From positions 8,230,288-8,294,287 of the forward strand of contig NC_092676.1 of the NCBI RefSeq assembly GCF_964355755.1: a stretch of 64,000 bases of DNA. Direction: 5' to 3'. The translations under genes and the position numbers were made by a program. The stretch comes from Antedon mediterranea (lineage: Eukaryota; Echinodermata; Crinoidea; Comatulida; Antedonidae). Shown one piece after another: positions 11,745-23,867 of this stretch. The first letter of the stretch is position 1. The number at the start of each line of letters is the position of its first letter. A model generated the notes under the pieces. The model was not told the DNA's origin. It searched no databases and saw only the letters and a list, made by a program, of their open reading frames with translations.

Positions 11745-14700
11745 CTGTTTCTTGTATTCTTGTGACGTTTATAAAATCTTCCGTAGTTTTAATAGGTGAA
11801 ATTACTGAAGAGTCCATTATAGTTATAAACTCGGTTATAAATTCGGTTTCTGTCATTAGTAGGTTGGTAAATGGTGTAGTAGAGTATGATGATGTTTGAG
11901 GAAAGATCACTAAAGAATGAGTGTCTGTTGTTTGTGGTAGAAAACGATTAGTATTTATACTGAAAGAGGATGACGGAGAAGGTGATGGAAAAGTTTCAAA
12001 CTCTAAAGAAGAAAGGGTCTCAATGACAATTTCATTTCCAACTATTTCAGTTGTCATTAGATCAATGTCACCAGTGGACAGTACAGGAGCCGATGAAGGT
12101 GATGGTTGAACTGTTTCAAACTCAATAGAGGATACAATCTCTGTGACAAATTCAGTTTCATATATTTCAGTTGTCATTAGATTAATGTCACCAGATGATA
12201 TAACAAGAGCAGATGTTATTTGATAAATGCTACCAGATGACATAATGGGAGCAGATGAAGGTGATGGTTGAACAGTCTCAAACTCTATAGAGGAAACAAT
12301 CTCTGTGACAAATTCAGTTTCAAATACTTCAGATTTCATTAGATTACTGTCACCAGTTGACATAGCAGGAGGTGACGAAGGCGATGGTTGAACTGTCTGA
12401 AACTCTATAGAGGAAACAATCTCTGTGACAAATTCAGTTTCAAATACTTCAGATGTCATTACATTAATGTCACCAGCTGACATAACAGGAGCAGATGAAG
12501 GTGATGGTTGAACTGTCTCAAACTCTATAGAGGAAACAATCTCAGTGACAAATTCAGTTTCAAATACTTCAGATGTCATTAGATTAATGTCACCAGATGT
12601 CATAATGGGAGCAGATGAAGGTGATGGTTGAACTGTCTCAAACTCTATAGAGGAAACAATCTCTGTGACAAATTCAGTTTCAAATACTTCAGATGTCATT
12701 AGATTACTGTCACCAGTTGACATAACAGGAGGTGACGAAGGTGATGGTTGAACTGTTTCAAACTCTATAGAGGAAACAATCTCTGTGACAAATTCAGTTT
12801 CAAATACTTCAGATGTCATTATATTAATGTCACCAGTTGACATAACAGGAGCAGATGAAGGTGATGGTTGAACTGTCTCAAACTCTATAGAGGAAACAAA
12901 CTCTGTGACAAATTCAGTTTCATATACTTCAGATGTCATTATATTAATGTCACCAGATGACATACTGGGAGCAGATGAAGGTGATGGTTGAACTGTCTCA
13001 AACTCTATAGAGGAAACAATCTCTGTGACAAATTCAGTTTCAAATACTTCAGATGTCATTATATTAATGTCACCAGTTGACATAACAGGAGGTGACGAAG
13101 GCGATGGTTGAACTGTTTCAATAGAAGAAACAATCTCTGTGACAAATTCAGTTTCAAATAATTCAGATGTCATTGGATTAATGTCACCAGTTAACATAAC
13201 GGGAGCAGATGAAGGTGATGGTTGAACTGTCTCAAACGCAATAGAGGAAACAAACTCTGTGACAAATTCAGTTTCAAATACTTCAGATGTCATTGGATTA
13301 ATGTCACCAGTTAACATAACGGGAGCAGATGAAGGTGATGGTTGAACTGTCTCAAACTCTATAGAGGAAACAATTTCTGTGACAAATTCAGTTTCAAATA
13401 CTTCAGATGTCATTAGATTAATGTCACCAGATGTCATAATGGGAGCAGATGTAGGTGATGGTTGAACTGTCTCAAACTCTATAGAGGAAACAATCTCTGT
13501 TACAAATTCAGTTTCAAATACTTCAGATGTCATTAGATTACTGTCACCAGTTGACATAACAGGAGGTGACGAAGGCGATGGTTGAACTGTTTCAATAGAG
13601 GAAACAATCTCTGTGACAAATTCAGTTTCAAATAATTCAGATGTCATTGGATTAATGTCACCAGTTAACATAACGGGAGCAGATGAAGGTGATGGTTGAA
13701 CTGTCTCAAACGCAATAGAGGAAACAAACTCTGTGACAAATTCAGTTTCAAATACTTCAGATGTCATTATATTAATGTCACCAGATGACATAATGGGAGC
13801 AGATGAAGGTGATGGTTGAACTGTCTCAAACTCTATAGAGGAAACAAACTCTGTGACAAATTCAGTTTCAAATACTTCAGATGTCATTATATTAATGTCA
13901 CCAGATGTCATAATGGGAGCAGATGAAGGTGATGGTTGAACTGTCTCAAACTCTATAGAGGAAACAATCTCTGTGACAAATTCAGTTTCAAATACTTCAG
14001 ATGTTATTAGATTACTGTCAACAGTTGACATAACAGGAGGTGACGAAGGCGATGGTTGAACAGTTTCAATAGAGGAAACAATCTCTGTGACAAATTTTGT
14101 TTCAAATACTTCAGATGTCATTGGATTAATGTCACCAGTTAACATAACGGGAGCAGATGAAGGTGATGGTTGAACTGTCTCAAACGCAATAGAGGATACA
14201 ATCTCTGTGACAAATTCAGTTTCAAATACTTCAGATGTCATTATATTAATGTCACCAGTTGAAATAACAGGAGCATATGAAGGTGATGGTTGAACTGTCT
14301 CAAATTCTATAGAGGAAACAAACTCTGTGACAAATTCAGTTTCAAATACTTCAGATGTCATTATATTAATGTCACCAGATGACATAATGGGAGCAGATGA
14401 AGGTGATGGTTGAACTGTCTCAAACTCTATAGAGGAAACAATCTCTGTGACAAATTCAGTTTCAAATACTTTAGATGTCATTATATTAATGTCACCAGTT
14501 GACATAACAGGAGCAGATGAAGGTGATGGTTGAACTGTCTCAAACTCTATAGAGGAAACAAACTCTGTGACAAATTCAGTTTCAAATACTTCAGATGTCA
14601 TTATATTAATGTCATCAGATGTCATAATGGGAGCAGATGAAGGTGATGGTTGAACTGTCTCAAACTCTATAGAGGAAACAATCTCTGTGACAAATTCAGT

Positions 14701-17103
14701 TTCAAATACTTCAGATGTCATTAGATTACTATCACTAGATGACATAATGGGAGCAGATGAAGGTGATGGTTGAACTGTCTCAAACTCTATAGAGGAAACA
14801 ATCTCTGTGACAAATTCAGTTTCAAATACTTCAGATGTCATTAGATTACTGTCACCAGTTGTTATAATGGGAGCAGATGAAGGTGATGGTTGAACTGTCT
14901 CAAACTCTATAGAGGAAACAATCTCTGTGACAAATTCAGTTTCAAATACTTCAGATGTCATTAGATTACTGTCACCAGTTGACATAACAGGAGGTGACGA
15001 AGGCGATGGTTGAACTGTTTCAATAGAGGAAACAATCTCTGTGACAAATTCAGTTTCAAATACTTCAGATGTCATTGGATTAATGTCACCAGTCGACATA
15101 ACAGGATCAGATGAAGGTGATGGTTGAACTGTGTCAATAGAGGAAACGATCTCTGTGACAAATTCAGTTTCATATACTTCAGATGTCATTAGATTAATGT
15201 CACCAGTTAACATAACAGGAGCAGATGAAGGTGATGGTTGAACTGTTTCAATAGAGGTAACAATCTCTGTGACAAATTTAGTTTCAAATACTTCAGATGT
15301 CATTAGATTAATATCACCAGATGTTATAATGGGAGCAGATGAAGGTGATGGTTGAACTGTCTCAAACTCTATAGAGGAAACAATCTCTGTGACAAATTCA
15401 GTTTCAAATACTTCAGATGTCATTAGATTACTGTCACCAGTTGACATAACAGGAGGTGACGAAGGCGATGGTTGAACTGTTTCAATAGAGGAAACAATCT
15501 CTGTGACAAATTCAGTTTCAAATACTTCAGATGTCATTGAATTAATTTCACCAGTTAACATAACGGGAGCAGATGAAGGTGATGGTTGAACTGTCTCAAA
15601 CGCAATAGAGGATACAATCTCTGTGACAAATTCAGTTTCAAATACTTCAGATGTCATTATATTAATGTCACCAGTTGAAATAACAGGAGCATATGAAGGT
15701 GATGGTTGAACTGTCTCAAACTCTATAGAGGAAACAAACTCTGTGACAAATTCAGTTTCAAATACTTCAGATGTCATTATATTAATGTCATCAGATGACA
15801 TACTGGGAGCAGATGAAGGTGATGGTTGAACTGTCTCAAACTCTATAGAGGAAACAATCTCTGTGACAAATTCAGTTTCAAATACTTCAGATGTCATTAT
15901 ATTAATGTCACCAGTTGACATAACAGGATCAGATGAAGGTGATGGTTGAACTGTGTCAATAGAGGAAACGATCTCTGTGACAAATTCAGTTTCATATACT
16001 TCAGATGTCATTAGATTAATGTCACCAGTTAACATAACAGGAGCAGATGAAGGTGATGGTTGAACTGTTTCAATAGAGGTAACAATCTGTGTGACAAATG
16101 CAGTTTCAAATAATTCAGATGTCATTAGATTAATGTCACCAGTTGACATAACGGGAGCAGATGAAGGTGATGGTTGAACTGTCTCTATAGAAGAAACAAT
16201 CTCTGTGACAAATTCAGTTTCATATACCTCAGATGTCATTAGACTTAAGTCACCAGTTGACATAACAGGAGCAGATGAAGGTGATGGTTGAACTGTTTCA
16301 ATAGCGGAAACAATCTCTGTGACAAATTCAGTTTCAAATAATTCAGATGTCATTAGATTAATGTCACCAGTTGACATAACAGGAGCAGATGAAGGTGATT
16401 GTTGAACTGTGTCAATAGAGGAAACGATCTCTGTGACAAATTCAGTTTCAAATATTTCAGATGTCATTAGATTAATGTCACCAGTTGACATAACAGGAAC
16501 AGATGAAGGTGATGGTTGAACTGTGTCAATAGAGGAAACGTTTTCTGTGACAAATTCAGTTTCAAATAATTCAGATGTCATTGGATTAATGTCACCAGTT
16601 GACATAACAGGAGCAGATGAAGGTGATGGTTGAACTGTCTCGATAGAGGAAACGATCTCTGTGACAAATTCAGTTTCAAATACTTCAGATGTCATTAGAT
16701 TAATTTCACCAGTTGACAGAACAGGAGCAGATGAAGATGATGGTTGAACTGTTTCAAACTCAATAGAGAAAACAGTCTCTGTGATGAATTTAGTTTCAAA
16801 TATTTCAGATGTCATTAAATTAGTTGACGTAACAAAAGGTGATTGTAAAAGCGTTTTTAATTTTGAAAGTGAAATTTCGTTGCTATTTGGTGTTGGTGCA
16901 GTATAAAACATAGTATCAAAAACTTCAGAAGTGATGTATTCAGTCTTTACAATAACTTCTTCCTTTTTTAAGTGTAACGGTGACATTTTTTCATCGTCAA
17001 GTGAGTGTGCGTGATTGAGGTTAGCATGACTAGCAATTGAAGAGTGAATGTTAAAAGCAATGTTACCATTTGTGACAGAAAGTGAGTGTGAAGCTGACAA
17101 CAC
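11745..17103 (-). CDS. Giant repeat exon 3, about 41 tandem 38/40-residue units
   Basis: The 5359-nt exon is open throughout; borders are TTCACAG|GTGTTG and ACAG|GTGAGC. It enters in phase 0 and leaves in phase 1. After a unique lead of about 110 residues it encodes about 41 head-to-tail units with the shape MTSEVFETEFVTEIVSS, then IEFETVQPSPSSAP, then VMSTGDIN. Units come in a 40-residue form (with FE before TVQ) and a 38-residue form without it, so 120- and 114-bp DNA repeats are mixed. The sequence is rich in Ser, Thr, Pro and Glu, with no cysteine and few Lys or Arg, as in heavily O-glycosylated, extended ectodomains. The first and last units are the most diverged (for example MTTEIVGNEIVIETLSS). 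Copy number may be affected by assembly. Confidence 0.88.
12100..16815 (-). repeat. Coding minisatellite, 114/120-bp units, about 41 copies
   Basis: These are the tandem units inside the giant exon. Neighbouring units are about 90 percent alike at the DNA level. A higher order is visible: sets of units in the same order recur, for example the YAPVIS unit followed by the SSIAFETVQ unit and then the short PPVMST unit. This suggests expansion by unequal exchange of multi-unit blocks. Both unit lengths are multiples of three, so the reading frame is never lost. Confidence 0.9.
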
Positions 17104-17909
17104 CTGTGAACATTAATGTGAATACATTTACTACACCACAACAAGCATTTCACAACACAGATGCACTGTAAATTGACAATACAAATACAGATCTCTCTAA
17201 AACAGTTATAGCTGGTTTATTAAATTTATGCTAATTTTCAGGTGTCAATATGAATTTCAAATGTACAAACACAGAGATCTATAAACGGATTGTGCAAACA
17301 TATTAAATCTATATATAAAACAATTAGATACTAAAGAATTATTTGGTTGGTTATAACACAAATAGGTTTGTTATTAATAGCGGTAGGAATATTTTTTAAT
17401 TTAAGCTTAAGTATATTAATATTATAATGGCTCAAATAATATTGAAATATGTTATATTAAACTGAACACACATTTTGACTAACAAACATTATTAAAATAA
17501 TAGCATGTACATCAATACAATGTTAACAACAACCATGCATTAACACAACATATAAGTAATTGTAAAGTTACATAAAACATGCACATTTAACAAAGTTAAG
17601 GGTACAAAATGTTCTAAAAAACTGTCATGCATCAATAATACAGTAATATCTCCCTATTACAAATGCTAATTTACGTATGGCTATATTGTGGCTACAGTAG
17701 TTAAATTTGTATGGACAAGATAAAGATGTCCTTTTATGATATGTCACCATTATTCCTGATCTAACGCTTTTGAACTTTTTTCAATTAGAGAAGAAAAACA
17801 CTATTCAGAAAGAGTGTGTAAAATACTGGTATGTAAATAGAAGATGCTACTGTATGCAAATTAAAATACAGTATTATGATACAGAACCAAATAGGTAAAC
17901 AAAATGTAC

Positions 17910-18052
17910 CTCAGCTGATAGGCTTGGGGTTGCTATGGTGGAAAGATAATGTTCTGTTGTTTCCATTGATGACAATACTTCTATCTCGGTGACATATACT
18001 GTTGACAACAATTCAGTAGTGTTCATGGATAGACTGTCACTTAATTGGGAAC
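17910..18052 (-). CDS. Exon 2, start of the Ser/Thr-rich ectodomain
   Basis: The 143-nt exon has a strong acceptor (TTTTTCTCTGTAG) at its upper end and a donor GAG|GTACAT at its lower end. It is read in phase 1 and leaves in phase 0. The product begins SQLSDSLSMNTTELLS and contains VYVTEIEVLSS, which resembles the VTEIVSS motif of the next exon. This supports membership of the same gene. It has a possible N-glycosylation site (NTT). No known domain was recognised. Confidence 0.72.
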
Positions 18053-18149
18053 CTACAGAGAAAAATAAATGTTTACTCATGCCATTCTAAATAATTGTTT
18101 ATCTATCATAACATACTGAAGTTCTCCTTGGCTATTGTTAGTCGCGTGG

Positions 18150-18265
18150 AAGCGACTCTATAGTTCACTATGTCGGTCGGTCGGTCTGTCTGTCTGTCTG
18201 TCTGTCGGTCTGTCTGTCGGTCTGTCTGTCGGTCTGTCTGTCTGTCTGTCTGTCGGTCCGGTATC
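18150..18265. repeat. (GTCT)n/(GTCG)n microsatellite with GTCGCGTGGAAGCGAC hairpin
   Basis: The motif GTCGCGTGGAAGCGACTCTA is a small hairpin, followed by TATAGTTCACTATG and about 80 bp of GTCG/GTCT repeats, then GGTCCGGTATCACTATGC. A second copy with the same flanks lies at 18840-18915. Confidence 0.8.
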
Positions 18266-18839
18266 ACTATGCGTTTTATCGCTTTATGACCTTATCTTGA
18301 TATCAGTTTAATCTAGCTAAGTCAATTTTTCACAGAATATTCCTTATGGCCAGGAATCGATGTGGTTATGTTTTCACGGTGCGCAATAAAAAATTACGCG
18401 GTCTACGCACGATTTAACGAAATCACGTTTGTAATCATATCTTAAAAACCATGAATCACAATTAAATAAAATTTGGTACTCATAAATTTCAGGGCATAAA
18501 TCATCATATGGCAATACAATTACGTGCGTAGCGCATGTAACGCATGCGTACGCGCGCTTAAAATTTTCAAAATTTATTTTCGATGAAATAAGAGTACGTT
18601 TCAGGCAATTTTAAGCGTTTACAAAATTGCCATGAGTGCGCAGATTTTTGCGCGCGCACTGCGCGTTAAATGTTATTGCGCACTCTTTTTACCCGATTTC
18701 TGTTTTCTTGACTTACTTTTCAACTCGAAATTACGTTATACGAGCACGTCAAAAGTGACAGGCTACGCACGTGTAAATTAAAAAAATATATATGTTTTTA
18801 AACATTTCAACATTTTTAAACATGTTCAGTAATTTCGGT

Positions 18840-18915
18840 CAGTATAGTTCACTATGTCGGTCGGTCCGTCTGTCTGTCGGTCTGTCTGTCTGTCGGTCCG
18901 GTATCACTATGCATT
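18840..18915. repeat. Second GTCT/GTCG repeat block
   Basis: TATAGTTCACTATGTCGGTC, a shorter GTCT/GTCG tract and GGTCCGGTATCACTATGC repeat the block at 18170-18270. The 570 bp between them is rich in GCGCGC-type motifs, unusual for this AT-rich region. Confidence 0.75.
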
Positions 18916-18939
18916 GTAGCACGCGACTTAATGGCTGTT

Positions 18940-19000
18940 GGCCTTGTTGGTTTATCCAGGTAAGCCTGACAGAGACAACTTGGCACATGGACCAAGAGTG
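18940..19000 (+). repeat. Solo DIRS-like terminal repeat fragment
   Basis: TTGGTTTATCCAGGTAAGCCTGACAG matches the same terminal repeat found at 23832-23857. No recombinase frame is nearby. Confidence 0.45.
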
Positions 19001-20451
19001 GCAGTGCTGTAGCCATGAAAAATAAAGTGGTACAGTGATCGCAAGGAAAGGGAACAATCTCTGTGCAGGCCACATGGTTATCAAACGACTCTGTGAAAAA
19101 GTCAGATGGTACCTTTACCAATCGTACTGTGATTGGCCCATTTAGGCTTAGTTTTTACCCGTTAAGTTGGTTCCTACCTACTAAGTTAGCAATAACTGTG
19201 TCTTATACAGCTTTACCTGGATAGGCCTAAACAAGTCAATCGCCTATTCTCCTCAAAGCGCAACTTAAAACTCAAAAAAAAAAACAAGAATAAAAAATTA
19301 AAACGCCTCAAATGGAGCACCCCACAGCCCACTTTTCAAGACATGGAAAAGTATATATGTCTGACGTACAACTCGCTCTTTGATGAGAACATGATATTGT
19401 AGGTAATCTGCACGAAAAAGACATTCACTACTGATGTCTACTGACGTCATAATTGGCTTATAAAAACAAATATTTATCATGCGTATTGTCAAGCTAGAAA
19501 TATTCAATGTATTGATTTTTCACTCCTTCCGTTTAATTCAGCCACTTCAACAGTAATATCAATTACCGTCTTCATTAAGCAAAGCCGAGTTACGAATTAG
19601 CGAATCATAAAGCAATACCAATAGGAAGGTGTATTCAGGCTGTTAATTAACAGTATGACATGATGATTAAATCTTTCTGAAGAATCAATCAATTTTTCTT
19701 TAGATCTATTATATAAGATTGTATCATATCAAAATATCAGTAATATCAATATCAAATTTAATAGTATATTATGGTTTTGATTGAGATTAAAAAAAATGTT
19801 ATTTGTATCTTTATTGAAATCCAGCCATTGTTGCAAAACGATGTGTTTAAAAGTCACTCTCGAAAATTATGGTATACAAATGCCAACGTTATGTCAATGG
19901 CTACCAAATGGCTCTCTAAAGACAGTTACTTGAACCAGTACCATTGATACCCACAGCACTGTCATTTTTTTTCCTGTAATTTTCTTTCAGATTCAATACA
20001 AAAAATTATCTTATAAGAAATTTATTATTGAACTTTTACATTGCCGACTTAAATTAATTTCTGTATGTGGATGCAGAAACAAATTTTTTTCGGAATTTCG
20101 GCACAAGCTGTGAACTTTCGTAATGCCAACAACCAGAGAATACAGGTAGAATTTTCTCTAAATGTATGTGATGCTTAGTTTTGCTTGTAATTGTCACACT
20201 GTTTTGGTGAATAGCTTTGTTTTCTATTTCAACAAGCAATAGCTCTCACAATAGCAAACATGATGTTATTATCACAACAGCTGCTGTAGTAAGCAATGTT
20301 GTGTCGAAAAAAAAATAAGGTGCAGGCTAAGTACACCGGGGTAACCCCTAGTTGTGCACACAAGCAATGTGTGTACACTAGACCTACGATTTATAGTTAC
20401 AAGAAAAACAAAATTTAAAAAAAAAAATTTATCTGAGAAGAATTGTTCTAC

Positions 20452-20546
20452 CACCATGAAACGAATGAGCCTTCAACCCTTGCTGATGTTGTAGCTGGAT
20501 AACAGTTCCACTGTCTAAACCGCTCGGCCACTGACTCTAGTCATGA
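20452..20546 (-). repeat. tRNA-derived SINE head
   Basis: On the minus strand the sequence AGTGGCCGAGCGGTTTAGAC fits the pol III A box (TGGCCGAGCGG), and about 45 bp later GGGTTGAAGGC approximates the B box. The GTGGCCGAGCGGTTTA start is that of Ser/Leu-type tRNAs. It is followed by an AT-rich tail (TTTTTTTTTTTAAATTTTG). The tRNA fold itself is incomplete, so this is a SINE rather than a tRNA gene. Confidence 0.6.
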
Positions 20547-21588
20547 AACAGACACAGAAACTTCAATGCGCGTCATTCACGACATCAACAATAGGGTGCG
20601 CATTGGTACTACACACAATTTTGCAGGCCCAACCTATGCCCTTATCAATCAGAAACCGTGCGAGAAATATCACTTCATGTATAATAACTTCCCGCCGGGC
20701 AATACAAAATATGAATTGAATGCAAAGCCAAAATACTGTACATCCAAATATCAACAGAAATGTTCGGGTTTGCTGGATAAAGCCAATATTAATGAAATGG
20801 TACCCATCCCAATTGTCACTCATATTATTTCATGCTAAAAGAACAAATTAGACTAAATAACAGTGTACATTTTTAATTCATGACAAGTTAAATCTCGCTC
20901 ATCTTGAGCTAACACCTGGTGTGTTCTATATGTCAACAATACACTATACACTTTACTGTACAGTAGTTGGATAGAATGCCAAAGACTTCTTAATATCTTT
21001 ATGTGCTCTAAAATATTGATTACTATACAAACTATATATTATTATTTATGATGTATCAAGTTTGTTTGATGTCATAGTAACAAAATCACAATAATCCTCA
21101 AGGTTTAATTACTACACTTTTCAATTTATTAAATTCTATTTAAATATATGAAAAAAAATGTTACTATATTATTAGTATTTGATGATTAATTGACTGACAC
21201 GTAGTACAGTAGTAGTAATGTAGTTATTCAGCATATTCTTAATTTTTCAATAATTGATATTCTGAAATATTTCTGCTGGTAATGGTATTGTGATTCTACT
21301 GTTTTGTATATCTATTCCTTTGTATTTGCCTTACGTAAATTGTCAACTATTATTTATAAATTAATATTTTTAAGTTTTAATTAATACAGACAAAAAAATC
21401 TGGAAAACGTGTATTTGTTTTGGTATGTACTATTTATATTTATATAACACCTATATAAATTCCTGTCATTTGATTGGACGAATGTGGGTCACATGGCGTG
21501 CAATAGTACGCACTATTCAACGATCGTTAAATAGTACTTTTTGAAACATTTTTGTGTACGAAAAAAAAACGTCTAGATGTTATATAAA

Positions 21589-21751
21589 ACAAATAATGAA
21601 TGTTTTGTATTCGTGTAATGGTACAAATAATGGCACTTGGTGAATGATGAAAGGTTATATCAACTCGGCTTTGCCTCGTTGATATAACCTTTCATCATTC
21701 ACCTCGTGCCATTATTTGTACCATTGCACTCATAAACATTCATTATTTGTA
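21589..21751. repeat. Long perfect-type hairpin, about 75-bp arms
   Basis: The left arm (AAATAATGAATGTTTTGTAT, then GGTACAAATAATGGCAC, then GAATGATGAAAGGTTATATC) is complementary to the right arm up to AACATTCATTATTTG with few mismatches. The loop is only TCGGCTTTGCCTC, itself self-complementary (GGC/GCC). It lies in the first intron of the mucin-like gene. Confidence 0.8.
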
Positions 21752-22323
21752 TAATATACTATATTACATTTTAATATATAACAGATTTTTTAATACTATC
21801 TGACTGTGGCCATCATTTTTTTCATAATTTATAGAACAAAATGAAACTTGTGTGTGTGATCACCTCTTGAAACACAAAGTAACTTTTAATATTTTCTTTG
21901 TTATAATAGATTCCTTTAAAGAAATTGTACTTGATACATTTTACTTATTAAAACTAATCACATGTGTGATGTTCATAGCCGTAGAAATGAAACATTGAAT
22001 ATACAGTACATAACATTTAATGTTGATAAAAACCTTTTAACACTACTTTATCTGCTATGTTCTATAGTCTAGTGGAAAAAATGTATTTGGTTTTTTTAAT
22101 ATACGGCTAAATTTTGAAAAAAACCAACTAATATCATTTTTTTTTAACTGAGTGAAGAAAAATATGTTCTATGATTCTGTTGTAAAATGCAATTCATTTT
22201 TTTAAATACTATACTTTAAAAAGACAGTATGTAATTCTAAAAATAACTTGTATCCTTAAAAAAAGGAACCACACTCTATGCAACATATTATTGAATAAAA
22301 TTGGCAAATTTAATTTATGGTGT

Positions 22324-22621
22324 TAAAGATATATTGTCCGCCCAAAACATGAAAAATGAAGATTAATAAAATCTGACGTTGAATAGGTTATTTTATAGTT
22401 TTAACAAAGTTAAATGTTTTCACATGTAAAAAGACAAAATAAACAGTTAAATTCAACAACAAAAACCTATTGGCAGCCAATTTGACTATTTTTTTCCTTT
22501 TGATTATTGTTTTTTTTTCAGGTAAATTATGTGTTTTTAGAATAAATATTATGTGACATTAAAATGGCATATTCAACGAAAAAATGTTTAAAAATTATTT
22601 TTTGTGGGTAACAATACTTTA
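22324..22621. mobile_element. MITE family 2, copy 2
   Basis: It has the left end TAAAGATATATTGTCCGCCC, the same inner block (GGCAGCCAATTTGACTATTTTTTTCC), and a decayed right end GTAACAATACTTTA. Confidence 0.7.
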
Positions 22622-22658
22622 ATTATTATAATTTACAGTAAATTCTGAAACATAAATT

Positions 22659-23867
22659 ACACAAACCAACAGTGGTGTTGGTAGTCTATGAGTGCCGCTT
22701 ACCTGGATAAACCAACATAAGCCTCTCTCTCCGACGAGAGGTAAACATTACGAAAAGAAGAACATTAATAACATTAATTTTTCCCCACCCCCGTCGGATA
22801 ATGGATCAGTCCGCCACCAGTACGCCCTCAAGTGAGACACACCCACTTATCATCGTCATCATTTCTCAAGACCACCTGCCTGAGGGGACGGTAGGGAGGG
22901 CGTTTATCCAGGTAAGCGGCACTCATAGACTACCAACACCACTGTTGGTTTGTGTAGTCTATATCGTGCCTAGCTTACCTGGATAAACCAACATAAGCCA
23001 GTGTAGCACCGGACTAGAGTCTAGTCGGAGGCGGGAGGCAAGGTAAACATTGTCATACGTACCTAGTGCCTGGGCTTCAAGATTGAAGCTGCCACCGTAG
23101 ACTGGTTTGCGGAGGTATCCGACAGGTAGTGGGATGTGAAGGTGGACTGTGATCGCCACCATGCCGCTTGCAAGATGTCTGGAAGGGGCACCCCAGCAAA
23201 CAGCGCCCATGAAGCGGCTATGCCACGCACTTGGTGCATATGTGCCGGAGGAGGCGTATTTGTGGAGTCGTAACCAGCCCGGATGGCTGCCACGACCCAG
23301 TTTGCCAGCGTCGACCGAGCAGCCGGTCGGAAGGGTGCAACAGTCGATACGAACAGATGTGACGCTGAGACCCGAATGGACTCTGTGCGTTTGATGTAAA
23401 ACTTTAGTGCCCGCACTGGGCACCAAAATCTGTCTTCCTCAACCCCTGAACATGCAGCAATGGTGGGAATGAACGCATTCGTTGGAACCACTTTGTGTAG
23501 AGAGTCTGATCTTGGGCGGTATGCTGCCAGAAGGTGCAGATGTAGAGGCCGCATCCTTAACCGGCAGAACGGAACGAGGGCGACGAAGCTGGCCAGTGAC
23601 CCCAAGGTGCGTAGCCAGTCGTACGCCGTCGGAGCCTGAGCATTGATAAGATGTAGCACTGCAGTTCTTGCCTTGGCCACACGCTCGATGGATGGGCACG
23701 CACGGCCCGTAACCAAATTTATTTGGGCTCCGAGATACAGAGGGTTCTGAGAAGGGAGAAGAATAGAGCAAGAAAACGAAGCTAAGTGTAGTAGATCGTA
23801 ATGTTTACCTCTCGTCGGAGAGAGAGGCTTATGTTGGTTTATCCAGGTAAGCTAGGCACGATATAGA
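22659..23867 (-). mobile_element. Internally deleted DIRS-type element (tyrosine recombinase only)
   Basis: The left and right ends share an inverted repeat of about 55 bp (CTTACCTGGATAAACCAACATAAGCC, then CTCTCTCTCCGACGAGAGGTAAACATTACG, against its complement at 23800-23855). Around 22890-22995 lies an internal complementary region: one half is the complement of the left outer end (GGCACTCATAGACTACCAAC) and the other of the right outer end (GTCTATATCGTGCC). This layout defines DIRS elements. Between it and the right end lies a tyrosine recombinase frame. The gag and reverse transcriptase parts are absent. Confidence 0.78.
23063..23755 (-). CDS. DIRS tyrosine recombinase, fragment with RNase H tail
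   Basis: The frame is open from about 23755 down to a TAG at 23063. It enters as NPLYLGAQINLVTGRACPS, which resembles the end of a DIRS RNase H domain, and runs into a recombinase domain. Visible family features are CPVRALKFYIKRT, LFVST, then HQVRGIAASWALFAGVPLPD with the H-x-x-R pair, and FTSHYLSD with the presumed nucleophile Tyr. The order is as in DIRS/Pat-type elements. There is no ATG at the start, as expected for a deletion remnant. It ends near the internal complementary region. Intact within the recombinase part, so perhaps recently active or mobilised in trans. Confidence 0.75.
   Translation of the reverse strand, partial: PSQNPLYLGAQINLVTGRACPSIERVAKARTAVLHLINAQAPTAYDWLRTLGSLASFVALVPFCRLRMRPLHLHLLAAYRPRSDSLHKVVPTNAFIPTIAACSGVEEDRFWCPVRALKFYIKRTESIRVSASHLFVSTVAPFRPAARSTLANWVVAAIRAGYDSTNTPPPAHMHQVRGIAASWALFAGVPLPDILQAAWWRSQSTFTSHYLSDTSANQSTVAASILKPRH

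Noticed and set aside
11714-12109. Short plus-strand frames opposite the giant repeat exon
   Set aside because: They are antisense shadows of the repeat exon without splice or promoter context.
12100-16815. Regular repeat spacing that might suggest a CRISPR-like or satellite array
   Set aside because: The repeats are in frame, keep an open reading frame of 1786 codons with good splice sites, and have no unique spacers.
18839-19121. Frames over the GTCT microsatellite (DRQTDRPTDR)
   Set aside because: Produced by the simple repeat.
20452-20546. Functional tRNA gene
   Set aside because: The A box is good but the anticodon arm and acceptor stem do not pair, so a SINE is more likely.
20566-20838. 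90-codon plus-strand frame with many Asn, Pro and Cys
   Set aside because: It overlaps an equally long antisense frame, lies next to a SINE head, and shows no known domain or splice context.
22959-23426. 155-residue minus-strand frame overlapping the recombinase
   Set aside because: It is a shadow frame; the adjacent frame has all tyrosine recombinase motifs.
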